A stretch of DNA of 64,000 nucleotides, from assembly GCA_023614405.1 (NCBI GenBank), contig CM042690.1:664152802-664216801 (forward strand). The letters are read 5' to 3'. The DNA comes from Avena insularis. Taxonomy: Eukaryota; Streptophyta; Magnoliopsida; Poales; Poaceae. This document shows, in pieces, positions 53,543-64,000 of the stretch. A program made the position numbers and the translations under genes. Under the pieces are notes generated by a model. It searched no databases. It saw nothing but the letters and a program-made list of their open reading frames with translations, and was not told the origin of the DNA. Each line of letters opens with the position of its first letter. Within the stretch, counting starts at the first letter, position 1.

Positions 53543-56500
53543 GTCTCCCACTTGCACTAGAGTCAATAATCTAGTTAAAAATTTGTGCATTCAACACCTA
53601 TGGCTTTCTGGTGTTGTATAGACACTATTTCTAGTGGTAAACATAATCTTCGGATCTGACACTTCCAGGTCCGTGTGTATTTGCATTTCCTTGCGTCTTA
53701 CACATTACTCATTCTCTAATGAGATGGCATTGTATAAATTTGGTCCTTTGGTGAGACCTTTAGTTCCTTGGGATTAAATCATGTTGATACAATTGTCATA
53801 CAATGTATCTTCATAGTATTATCCTGCTATGAACCACACCTAGTTTGATAACAAACTACTTGACACAAATGCCCTCATTTGCTGCTACAATAGCAGTCAT
53901 ATACTTAGCCTTTTGTTGTAGTATCTGTCATAACGTTTTAACTTTGGTACTCAACCAAATCCGTTATGGAACTTCCTTTCCATTACATTGTGCCACCCAT
54001 AGTTTAAATTGAGATAAACTTAATTTGTGACAAAACTAGTATCAATGCAACAATTTACAATGAACTATTTGTCACCACTATATAAATAATATATTCTTAG
54101 TTCTTCCAAAGATCATAGGAATATCCCTACTATTGTCCAATGATCATCTTATGAGTCATTACGTATATGCTCATAACATTTAGAGCATAGGACATATCTG
54201 GATGTGTACATCTCAAAGAATGATTGATCAAAATATTCTTGTGATTTCACCAAGTGTCAAAACACTTGAATCTCGTGTCAACACACTTGAATCTTGATTC
54301 AGTCCTTTCCGCAAGGCCAAGAACCTTTCTTGTTGTTTCCATATTGAACTCGTTCAACATCTTATCTATGTACATTTGGCAAAACCATATTAGCGCCTCA
54401 ATCTATCCATATAGACATTGATGCCTAATTCTTGGGTTATGCCTAAGTCTTTCATCGAAATGAAATTCTTAACCTGTGTCAATAAAAGATATATCATTTC
54501 TAATCAACAATATGTCTTTCACATAATGTATTAGAAATATGTCTTAGCGCTCCCACTTAATTTCTTGCAAAATGCAAACATCTTCATCGTCTCTGATGAA
54601 ATTAAACCTTTTAACGGTTTCATCATGGTGAAGATTCCAACTCCGTGATGCTCACTTCAACCATTGAAGTTTTGCATACTCTTTTAGCATCCTTTGAATT
54701 AACAAAAAAAAACTTGGGATCGTGTCATGTACACGTCCTAGGTAACCATTCTATTAGAAGAACTTGTTTTGTTTGTTCAACTACCATATACCAAAATATA
54801 TATGTAGTGGTTGCTACATTAATCCGTCTAGACTAAATATCGCTATGAAAGATCAAATATTATCATAGTCAATTCCTTGAACATTGTCGTAAACTCTTTC
54901 CGACATGTCGACTATTTCATAGATGTGAAACATCCATGTCTATTTCTTTATAGATCCATATATGACTGTAAGGTCTTGCACCTTTCCAGAGGGTCTTTCA
55001 AATTCAAAGCTTGATTTCTCGTGTATGGGATTATCGCGGATTTTATGGCTTCAAGCCATTTAACGAAGTTAGGGCCCATCATTGATTATTTGCATGTAGT
55101 CGGTTCATCATTGTTAAACAACAATGATTTAACTCTCAAATCTTGGCATTTGATTACTTACCCGACCTACTTGGTTCAATAGTAACTTAGATCTCCGTGA
55201 CCACAACCTTTGAGGCACGTGAGCCATGAGCATTGTTGCTGCCTCCGGGACACTTACCGACGCTGCGCAACTCAGCACATATTAGCTAAGGTTCAACAAC
55301 CTTGTCAAAGTTCTATTGTCCTCCCACTTAACTTTTCACCAAAAATTCCTTCCTAAGAAACTCGACATTCTAAGTGACAAACACTTTTGTCTTTGGTGTT
55401 ATGGAGGAATACCCAATGGTTATTCAAAATAACCTACAAAGACATGCTCATTCGACTTTGGTTGTAAACATTTTACTTATGCCTAGCATACCAAAAATTT
55501 AAGAAAGGACAACCTGGGTTTTATCCCAAACCATGACTTATATGGTGTCATTTCAACGGATCACGATGGAGCTCTTTTCAGTGTAAAAGCGGTAGTCACT
55601 AAAGCTTTAATCTTTAAAATATAATGGCAGTTTTATAAATGACACCTTTGATCTTACCATGTCAAACAAGGTTTCATTACATATCTTGAACACTCCATAC
55701 TCCTATGGTGTTTTGGGAAATGCAAATCCATGGAACGATTCCTCAAATCTTAGGTGTTTTGCTAAACTTGTAACTCAAACATCTTTATGATCCAATCATA
55801 AACTTTTTTATTTTGTTGTTACAATAATTTTCCACTTCATCTTGAAAGTCTTTGAACATTTTCAAATGTTTCATACTTCTTCCTTATTGAGTAAGTATAT
55901 ACATATACTCACTCAAATCTTCGGAGAAAGCATATGAAGTTGAAATCCATCGCCCACGACTACACATAATGGACTATATACATCAATATGTACAAATTCC
56001 AATCAGTTAGTCGTCCGTTCCTCTTTTGGCCTATAAACAGAGTTTTAATTATCTCCGGGAAAGTATCACAAGCGTCATTTGATCAAAATCAAAGACTCCA
56101 AAAATCCATCAACATGGAGTTTCTTCATGTATCCCTTTCAATATAATTTAAACAGCGATGTCACTTCGCAAGTGATCTTTCAATCATTTGTCTTGTGACA
56201 TTTTAGCATTAGTTTTATGGTCGTTATTTCTCCAACCAGACTTGTATATCATCCATCTATTATGGAATACGGTAATTATTTGAACAACCTTTTGTCGTCA
56301 TAATACTTGATCAAAATAACAATTATTGAAACAAATCTTGAAGGCAAGCTTTGATGTTAATGAGAAACACAACAACCCTTTGTTTTTTTTCGATGAACAT
56401 CATCACATATTCTCTTGCTAGTTATTTAGGCCATTGCAGTTCATGAATTGTGTTGTCCTATATGACACTTCATACCAACCAATTCGGTATCCAATACCGC

Positions 56501-58537
56501 AGAACTACATTGTTTAACAAGCAAGGAATACAGCCATAACATGTATCTTCTATATACCTAAGTTGGACATCTCCAATCTTTTCTTTTCTGCCAAATATTT
56601 TATAGATTCTCTTTCAACAATTCCTTTTCTTTTAAAATAATCTATCAACATCAATAGTGGTGTCATTCACATGACACATAGTACAAAGTGTGTATAGTCA
56701 AATACTAATACCTTTGGACTTGCACTTTGAAGTGGATCACCTTCATCAAATGTTTGGCATTCTTTCAAAATTCTATTCTTTAGTAATCTTTTAGTGTAGT
56801 AAACATTTTACTTACATCTTCTATTCATCCTTATCATGACAACTTTCATGATCAAGCTGCTATAGCTTATAAAGGTGAATTGTGAGTATAATGTTTCTTT
56901 TCCAAAACCTTTTGGTGGATTAGGACGACTAGCGTCTCCAACCTTCACAAATTCTCATCAAATATGAGGACATATACTCTATCATGTTGTAACCAATACA
57001 TTGTTTTAGATATCGCAATACCTTTCACATATGATGGTTTCTGAAACATTGCTTTCAGCTCTTAGATAAACTTGATATTAAAAACAATCTTTTGAGTATC
57101 AAGAATCATGGAGGCAAACATGATACATTAGATACTAACACTGGAATTGTTACTCTTGATTTAATACTTGTTTATTAAACTTCACAGAGTAAACGGAGTT
57201 TGCTGAAAGTTTGCAATATGACTTTTTTAAACTTTAGATTGACACTCAAAACAATACGATACCAGTTCATAAAGCAAATATCCAGAATTTCTATAGTTCT
57301 ACTATCTCAACTATAACTAAGCGTAAGGTGGTGAACGGATGCCAATGACTACAACAAACTATGCAAATTCACTTTGATTGTGTTTATGATAAATTGAGTT
57401 TGACTAATCCAAATTTCAAAAGAACTCCCACTCAAAACAACATCCCTCGAGTTGTTTTAGTGATTACACGAACCAAATCCACTACACCAAGTCCGATCAT
57501 CACGTGAGATGATGTAGCTTTAAAGGCGAACAATCAACATGTTCATCATATCATCCATATGACTCATGCTTTACCTTTCGGTATTCCGTGTTCCAAGACC
57601 ATGTATGTACATGCTAGGCTCGTCAAGGTTAACCTTAGTATCCGCATGTGCAAATCTGGCTTGCACCCGTCGTATGCACACGTAGAATCTATCACACCCA
57701 ATCATCACGAGATTCTTCGAAACAACGAGTCTTAGCAATGGTGCCTACTAAGGACGAACACTTTATTACTTGATATTTAGTGAGAGGGATCATCTTATAA
57801 TGCTACCATCGCGATCTAAGCAATACAAGATGCATAAAGGATTAACATCACAGGCAATTCATAATTAGTGTGATGTGATATGGCCCTTTCTTCTTATGCC
57901 TTTGATCTCCATCTCCAAAGCACGGACATGATTACCATCATCACCAGCATTGCATCAAGGTCAGTGGCGCCGCTTCATGGTTGTCCATCATCACTCGCAA
58001 CTATTACAACTACTTGGAATAAAGCTATTACAAGATGAATAGACACGCGGGTCTTAACAGAATTAAAGACAACCATTAGGCTCCTGCCGGTTGCCATATT
58101 ACAACAAGGATCATTGCATACATCAAATATAATCACAATCACATGATGGCCATATCACATCACAAAACCCCTGCAAAAACAAGTTAGACGCCTCTAATTT
58201 TCTTTGCATGTTTTACGTGGTTTGGGGCTTTCGAATAAGAACAGATCTTACCTACGAAACTGAACCACAACGTTGATACAGGTGCTATCAAGTGCAAAGT
58301 GTAGATTGGATCTATACTATGATGGGAGAGACAGACACCCGCAAATCCAGTTGTGCAATACGAGTTGCACGTCAACTGTGGAGCAAGTCTCATGTGCGAT
58401 GACATGTAAAGTTAGCCCGAGCCGCTTCATCCCACCATACCGCAAGATGCAAAGTACACAAAGCAAAAGACGGTACGAGCACCAACGCCCACAAAACCAT
58501 TGTGTTCTACTCGTGCAACAGATCTACGCATAGACAC
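53543..58537 (-). pseudogene. D interior: remnants of Angela/BARE-type gag-pol
   Basis: No frame longer than about 70-90 codons remains. Pol traces can be read on the minus strand: MGPNFVKWLEAIKS at about 55080-55042 (start of the RT domain), MKDLGI near 54450, and a short RNase H trace (QCHLIRE) near 53713-53740. The first 1 kb after the primer-binding site should be gag, but I cannot recognise it. Stops and indels are spread evenly. The frames at 58184-58405, 58273-58533 and 54645-54836 carry no motif. Confidence 0.65.
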
Positions 58538-58550
58538 GGCTCTGATACCA
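58538..58550 (-). other. D primer-binding site
   Basis: On the minus strand, one base after the 5' LTR, the sequence reads TGGTATCAGAGCC, complementary to the 3' end of initiator tRNA-Met, the usual primer of plant Copia elements. Confidence 0.88.
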
Positions 58551-58551
58551 C

Positions 58552-60222
58552 TGATGGGTTCGTAGCATGTAAAACAAAAAATTTCTACCGCAAGAACAAA
58601 CAAAACCCAGATCTAATCTAGATAAAAGCCAAGATATAATCTATTAGACATGTGCAACGAGATAGATCTGTACTAACCCTCGTAGATCCGAAAGCATTAC
58701 GAGATTGGGTCTCGTGGTTGATGTAGCCGATCACTTGCCGATCTCAAGATCGAGTAGACGATCCTTCCGGCCAGCGCTTCGGTAGCCGCTCAATGGTCAC
58801 ACGCGCGGAGTCGGCAGACCTTCCTCTCCCTGCTCCAAATGAGCACGGAGGTAGTAGATCTTCCACGGAATTCCAGCAGACGACGGTGTGGTGGTGGTGG
58901 AGTAGAGAATTCTGCAGGCTTCGCCAAGCCTGAGCAGAGAGGGAAGGAGGAGGAGAGAGAGGCGACTAGGATTGAAGTGGAGGGGCAGGGGTGGCGCCCA
59001 CCCTCTATTTAAAGGAGGAGGCGCCATGGGAGGGGAGTCCTAGGACTCCTCCCTCCTTGGCTCATGGATTGGGAAGGGGGAAGGAGTCCTCCTCCCCCAC
59101 GAATCCGTGTCTTGCCCCACAAAGACTCCTTGATCCTTTCTTGGTTTTCAAGCAAACTCCAAGAAATCTTCTAGAACCTTCTAGAACATTCCGAAACCTC
59201 TAGAATCTCCATACAAACACTCTGGAACATTTCCTAACTTAGAAAATGATCCCCAATATATGAATCTTATTCTCCGGACAATTCTGGATCTCCTTGTGAT
59301 GTCCCGGATCCAATCCGAGACTCCAAACAACATTCGGTCTCCAACGCATATTCCATATCTACTTAAAACAACTTCGAACCTTAAGTGTGTCACCCTACGG
59401 TTCGTGAACATGTAGACATGATGGAGACACATCTCCGATCAATAACCATTAGCGGGATCTGGAGATCCATAACGGCTCCCACATACTCAGCGATGACTTT
59501 GTGATCGATAAAACCATTAACATACGAAACCGATTCCCTTTGTCACGCGATATTCTACTTATCCGAGGTTTGATCGTCGGTATCTCCATACCTAGTTCTA
59601 CCTCGTTACTGATAAGTACTCTTTACTCGTTCCATGTTATGTCATCCCTTGTGACCTAGTCACATGCTTGCAATCTAACTAGATGACATTCCACCGAGAG
59701 GGCCCAGAGCATATCTATCCGTCATATGGATGGACAAATCCCAATCTTGGTCCATGCGCTTCAACACATACTTTTAGAATACCCAATGACACCTTTATAA
59801 TCACCCAGTTATGAAGCGGCGTTTGATGTCATCAAAGTACCCATCCGGTGATGGTGATTAACATACCCTCATGGTCGAAGGATTAGGTTACTATGCATTT
59901 AAAAAGCTTGTAGCAAAACGAACTTAATGACTTGATCTTATGCTATGCTTACTATGGGTGTGTGTCCATCACATCATTCTCCTAATGATATGATCTTGTT
60001 ATTAACGACATCCAATGTCCATGATCAGGAAACCATGATCATCCATTAATCAACAAGCTAGTTTAACAAGAGGCTTACTAGGGACTCTTTTATGTTTACA
60101 AAACACACAAGTATTAACGTTTCCGGTTAATATGTATGTCGCATGGGATGTAAACATTTATCATAAACATAAAGATATAATAATAACCACTTTATTATTG
60201 CCTCTTGGGCATATCTCCAACA
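58552..60222 (-). repeat. D 5' LTR (right copy)
   Basis: Matches the left LTR over its full length with substitutions and small indels, mainly in 58760-58990 and near the inner end (a 22-bp difference at 58567-58590). The TATA-like motif is at 59015-59006. In this orientation it is the LTR that would start transcription of D. Confidence 0.93.
59169..59205 (-). promoter_or_regulatory. heat-shock-element-like array, D right LTR
   Basis: The same five perfect units (TTC 59169, GAA 59174, TTC 59179, GAA 59184, TTC 59189), then AAA 59194. A one-base deletion breaks the outer TTC, and GAA follows at 59203. It lies about 155 bp upstream of the TATA-like motif. This is the 5' LTR, so it is the copy placed to control the element. 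Confidence 0.75.
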
Positions 60223-61454
60223 GTTTTGAACAAGACATACCTACGAAATACAAAGAAGCGTGATGGACCTAAGAACGAGAAATGAATGGTCATTGAAATC
60301 TCATTAGTGGAATTCTCGATTTGATGGTGATCAAGGAATTTTGGAATGTCCAAGATTGTTGAGAGGACCTGGATTTGAGTGGGAGAAAATCAGCTTGGCA
60401 GAATCATAATATGTAGCTGACATATTTTGAGTGGGAGCGTGAAATCATTCTAGGATATGTGGACGGCATATATGAATGATGTTATTGGTGTTAATAACAT
60501 CTTAGTAGATAAATAAGGATGAAGTTGAAGTTATTAAACTATGAGATCTATCGAGATAGATTGGTAAGTTTAATAAAAATCAAATGTCGAATGCTTCGTG
60601 GACTTGATTCTGAAAGATGTTAAGAATGTCCTAAGCAAGATTTTGAAGAAGCTTAGAATGGAACAAGGTGAGAAATAAGTTCTTACTATATGAGGAATTG
60701 AGTTAGTATTGCAACTATGGTTAAAATAAAGAAAGAGATGCGTTGCATCTCCTATGCCTCAGTCATAGGTTCTTCCATACAACCATGTTGTATACTCGAC
60801 GTAATGTGACCCGAGGTTCTGGTTGGTGGGACAAAGTCTTAACAGTCAGAACGTGTCTTAAGTGATTCCTGAGTTGATCACTAAACCAGAATTAAGTTTC
60901 TGCTTAAATGGCAAGAAGCAAAGTAAGTGGCATAGTTACATTTCATGCACTAGGATCTACATAGATATAGAAGTATGAAGGCTACATCTGATGTGATATA
61001 TAATGCTATGGTGGGGCTAGTTCACTTTTAACGTAGAATGATGTATCCCAGGGCACAGTGCCCATGAGAAAGCCCTGGAGGTTGATCTAAAGTCACTGTA
61101 GGCTCCTGGAAATCGGCCTTGTTATGCTGCCATAACTACAGTATATACACAAAGGATAGCAAAGTGTGTTTCGAAGTATAGATGACAACAGTGAAAACAA
61201 CCGTCATTATAAACACTAGAAACAAAGTCTCACTTTGTCGCCAAACGAATACTTCGACCCATTATATGATAGTAGTGTGAATGTCAAAATTAGGTAGACA
61301 TTAACGATTTGCAAAAGACATAATGATCTGGTAAAACAGAACATGGACATGATGTTTCTCATGAGCATGCATGATCAGTAAACTCATATGTTATATGGTT
61401 TATGATGAGTAAAATGCGAGCTAGATTATTTGTACTCTAGTGCAAGTGGGAGAC
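60223..61454 (+). pseudogene. C interior 3' part, decayed
   Basis: This 1.2-kb stretch begins with the second GTTTT of D and ends in TGCAAGTGGGAGAC, C's polypurine tract. It should contain the end of Copia pol but has only short frames in all directions and no clear RNase H motif. Confidence 0.5.
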
Positions 61455-62757
61455 TGAAGGAGATATGCCCTAGAGGCAAATAATAAATAGGTTTTTAGTG
61501 TCATATCTCAATTAGTTTATAATAGTTTCATATTGTGCTATAATTGTACCAAGTAGAAACATTGGTACAGGTGTGGTATGAAATAACCAAGTCCCTAGTA
61601 GGCTCTATTCATAGTAGTTCATTGGTCATGAGGATGATCTGGGTTTCAATATCATAGGCATTTATGTCAATTGACAACAGGGTCATATCATTGGAGAATG
61701 ATGTGATAGACATTCCTCGAAGGATCGCAACACGATCAAGTCATATAGTTCATTGTTGCAACAGCTAAATCTAGACTCATTTTCTTTAGACCGTGAGCTC
61801 ATATTACTCACTGTTTCCCGAGGCTGCTTTGATTGCATCAATCGTCATCTGGTAATACGGTGATCATAAAGGTATACGTTGGGTATTTCAAAGGAAAAGT
61901 AGATGACATGTGACTGCAAGACCAGGATTTGTTCACCCACATGACGGGTAAAGATACATACGACCGGCTTGGTGAGGTTACATCCATAAATATTGCAACG
62001 TGTGACTCGGTCATGGGGATGTATTATCACGATCACAAGAAAACAGAATTTGTTGTTAACAAGATTGAACAAGGTATGGGATACCAATGATCAGATCTCG
62101 GACAAGTCATATCAAGAAACAAAAGGAAATTGGATGCTACATTTACCGGTTCAAACGACATTGTCATCAGGAATGCATAGGGGTCACATGGGCATCCCTA
62201 GTCCCTCTATTGATCATCGATATAGATCATGTCTAGAGCATTCCCGAGCCGTGAGGGGATACACTTAAGGATACGATGAGAGTGATCATTTGTAAGACGG
62301 AATCACAGTAGAGAAAGAGAAAGCCGGAATTTTTCGCGGAGAGATCCGAAGTTGTTCAGATAAATAATAAAGGAAAAGACTGGAAAAGTGTTTTCGGATA
62401 AATGGGAATTTAAATACATTTATTATATGTTAATTATGAATTAATATATTCTAAAAAATATTTAAAGATTTATAAAAGCAACTTTCATATTAGGCTAAAT
62501 CCCGGAGGGAAAAGGCCTAAAGAAAAAGTTGTAGGAAAAGAAAAAGGAAAAATGAAAAATAGCTGCCAGCCCATGTGGGCGGCGGATATTAATCATTGCA
62601 GACGTAGCAGTCGACGGGCCGCCTAGGCCGGACCTAGGCAACAACCAGCCACCAGCTGGGTGTTCGCACCAGCCCACCCGGTGGGGAGGCTGGGCAAGAC
62701 TGGCCTTGGCCAAGCTGTGAGGCGCCACCCGGGGCCAGTGATGGCCCAAAATATATC
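61455..62757 (+). repeat. C 3' LTR, right end interrupted
   Basis: Starts TGAAGGAGATATGCCC after the polypurine tract and matches the 5' LTR (27693-28958). It diverges in the GC-rich leader (62600-62750). It gives way to B-family LTR sequence at about 62758. Confidence 0.8.
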
Positions 62758-63787
62758 AAGCTCGTTGGGGAACCCCAAGAGGAAGGTATGATGAGCACAA
62801 CATCAAGTTTTCCCTCAGTTATGAAACCAAGGTTATCGAACCAGTAGGAGCAAGGAAACACCTCCAAGGTGTTGTTGCCAACTTGGAATCCTGCACAACA
62901 CAACCACAGAACTTTGCCCCCAACTTACAGTGAGGTTGTCAATCTCACTGGTTTTGCTAAAAACAAAGGATTAAACGTATTGTGTGGAATAAAGTAAAAC
63001 TTTGTAGCAAGTAAACAGAAAGCGGTAAATAGTTGTAGATTGATGGTAAAAGAAAGGACCGGGGTCCATAGTTCACTAGTGGTAGTTCTCCTTAAGATAG
63101 ATGACATGTTGGGTGAACAAATTATAGCGGGGCCATTGACAAACATCAAGAAAGCATACATGCATATACTAATCATCTCGACTCCTATGAGATTTGATTA
63201 GGCATTACAATATTATACATAGACCGTAATCCAACTGAATCTATGACTAATAATCCACCTTCAGGTTATCATCCGAACCCCCTCTAGTATTAAGTTGCAA
63301 GCAACAGATAATTGCATTACGCATTGTGTGTAAAGTAAACAATAGGATTGTTCTATGAACAAAGGATTGATGTTTTCTCCCTAGTAGCAACAACACATCT
63401 AGTACCTTAGAGATTTTTGTCACTTCCCCAGATTACTAGAGGCATGAACCCACTATCGAGCATAAATACTCCCTCTTGGTGTTGCTAGCATCTACTCGGC
63501 CAAGATATCTACTAACAACGGCGAGCATGCAAGATCACAAATAACAAAGACATGATAGAATCAATAATCAATCTGAAATAGCATCTCAATATCCATCGGA
63601 TCCCTGCAAACACAACATGTAGGATTACAAATAGATGATCTTGATCATGAACGGAGCTCACAAGATCTAGACATGGTAGCACAAAGGAGAAGAACCAAGC
63701 ATCTAGCTACTACATGGACCCGTAGTCCAGGGATGAACTACTCACGCATCACACGGGAGGCTCGCATGGTGATGAAGAAGGCCTTGC
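62758..63787 (-). mobile_element. H1: B-family LTR fragment, minus strand
   Basis: The reverse complement of B's LTR from about position 31480 back to 30416 of the window, with the same order of blocks (for example AACCCCAAGAGGAAGG and ATAATCCACCTTCAGG). The extreme LTR end and the first 470 bp or so of the LTR are missing. ORFs here (62634-62903, 62925-63176) are LTR shadows. Confidence 0.75.
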
Positions 63788-64000
63788 TGACTCGTGTAAT
63801 AACGAGCTTGTTAGGGAACCCCAAGAGGAAGGTATGATGAGCACATCAGTAAGTTTCCCTCGGTTATGAAACCAAGGTTATCAATCTAGTAGGAGCAAGG
63901 AAAAACCTCAAAGGTGTTGCTAGCTGGACTTTGGCAGGGCGCACTACCGATGTCAGCAGCAACGTGGAGACCTGCACAACACAGCCACAGAACTCTGTCC
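63788..64000 (-). mobile_element. H2: second B-family LTR, cut by the window end
   Basis: Starts TGACTCGTGTAATAACG, the reverse complement of B's LTR terminus (TACACGAGTCA), and repeats the same blocks as H1 in the same orientation. It appears to be inserted into H1; CTTGC at 63783-63787 would be its target-site duplication, but the other end is outside the window. Confidence 0.7.

Larger units (their letters stand above)
51871..60222 (-). mobile_element. element D: complete Copia retrotransposon with decayed pol, minus strand
   Basis: The LTRs are 51871-53542 (1672 bp) and 58552-60222 (1671 bp). Flanks are GTTTT at 51866-51870 and GTTTT at 60223-60227, so both termini are intact. LTR ends are TGTTGG and CCATCA on the minus strand. 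The primer-binding site (58550-58538) matches initiator tRNA-Met, and the polypurine tract (AAGTGGGAGACTG) lies next to 53542. The 5-kb interior has no long ORF but keeps recognisable traces of Angela/BARE-type pol. LTRs of near-equal length around a heavily decayed interior suggest that D moved with enzymes from another element. Confidence 0.92.
27693..62757 (+). mobile_element. element C: Angela/Barbara-like Copia retrotransposon, heavily interrupted
   Basis: The 5' LTR starts at 27693 (TGAAGGAAATATGCCC) and is cut at 28958 by element A. Presumed interior remnants are 51787-51870 and 60223-61454, separated by element D. The 3' LTR starts at 61455 with the same sequence and runs to about 62757, where B-family LTR pieces begin. 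A polypurine tract, TGCAAGTGGGAGAC, precedes the 3' LTR. No intact gene remains. The five bases left of C are GGATA; the matching duplication is not visible because the right end is disrupted. Confidence 0.75.

Overview
The window is plant nuclear DNA made almost entirely of transposable elements nested inside one another. I see no ordinary host gene, rRNA gene, intact tRNA gene or CRISPR array. The element types (Athila-, Tat-, SIRE- and Angela/BARE-like LTR retrotransposons plus a large CACTA transposon), the nesting depth and the LTR sequences look like a large-genome grass, most likely Triticeae (wheat, barley or a relative). The species cannot be fixed from the sequence.

Layout. 1-960: unassigned sequence and a GC-rich minisatellite. 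About 960-5935: a decayed CACTA (En/Spm) transposon on the minus strand, with TNP2-type transposase, DUF4218 and DUF4216 segments and a striking block of paired subterminal repeats. 6190-27692: a SIRE/Maximus-like Copia element on the plus strand ('E': RT, RNase H, an extra ORF after pol, start of the 3' LTR). A complete 17-kb Gypsy element on the minus strand ('F', 9992-27043, target-site duplication TCTTT) sits inside E. F is Tat-like (two RNase H domains) and carries, on the opposite strand, a separate gene with five recognisable GT-AG introns. F itself contains a 4.5-kb solo LTR (14651-19126, duplication AGTAC).

27693-62757: an Angela/Barbara-like Copia ('C') inserted in E's 3' LTR. C's 5' LTR is broken by an Athila-like Gypsy ('A', 28959-51786) with gag, protease and an ATHILA-ORF1-like gene but no reverse transcriptase or integrase. 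A's 5' LTR holds a non-autonomous Gypsy-like element ('B', 29942-36580), and A's interior holds a related element on the minus strand ('G', 40037-46561, duplication AGAGG). C's interior holds a complete minus-strand Copia ('D', 51871-60222, duplication GTTTT) with decayed pol but LTRs of almost equal length. C's 3' LTR is interrupted by two B-family LTR pieces (H1, H2) that run off the window.

Signals most worth following: a tandem heat-shock-element-like array in both LTRs of D, about 155-160 bp upstream of a TATA-like motif; the intron-bearing antisense gene of F; duplicated primer-binding sites in B and G; a shared C-terminal ORF module in B and G; a non-coding block shared by A, B and G; and a window-wide excess of CAG-to-TAG and CGA-to-TGA stops, as expected from decay of methylated cytosines. 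Family names come from remembered domain and architecture features, not database searches.
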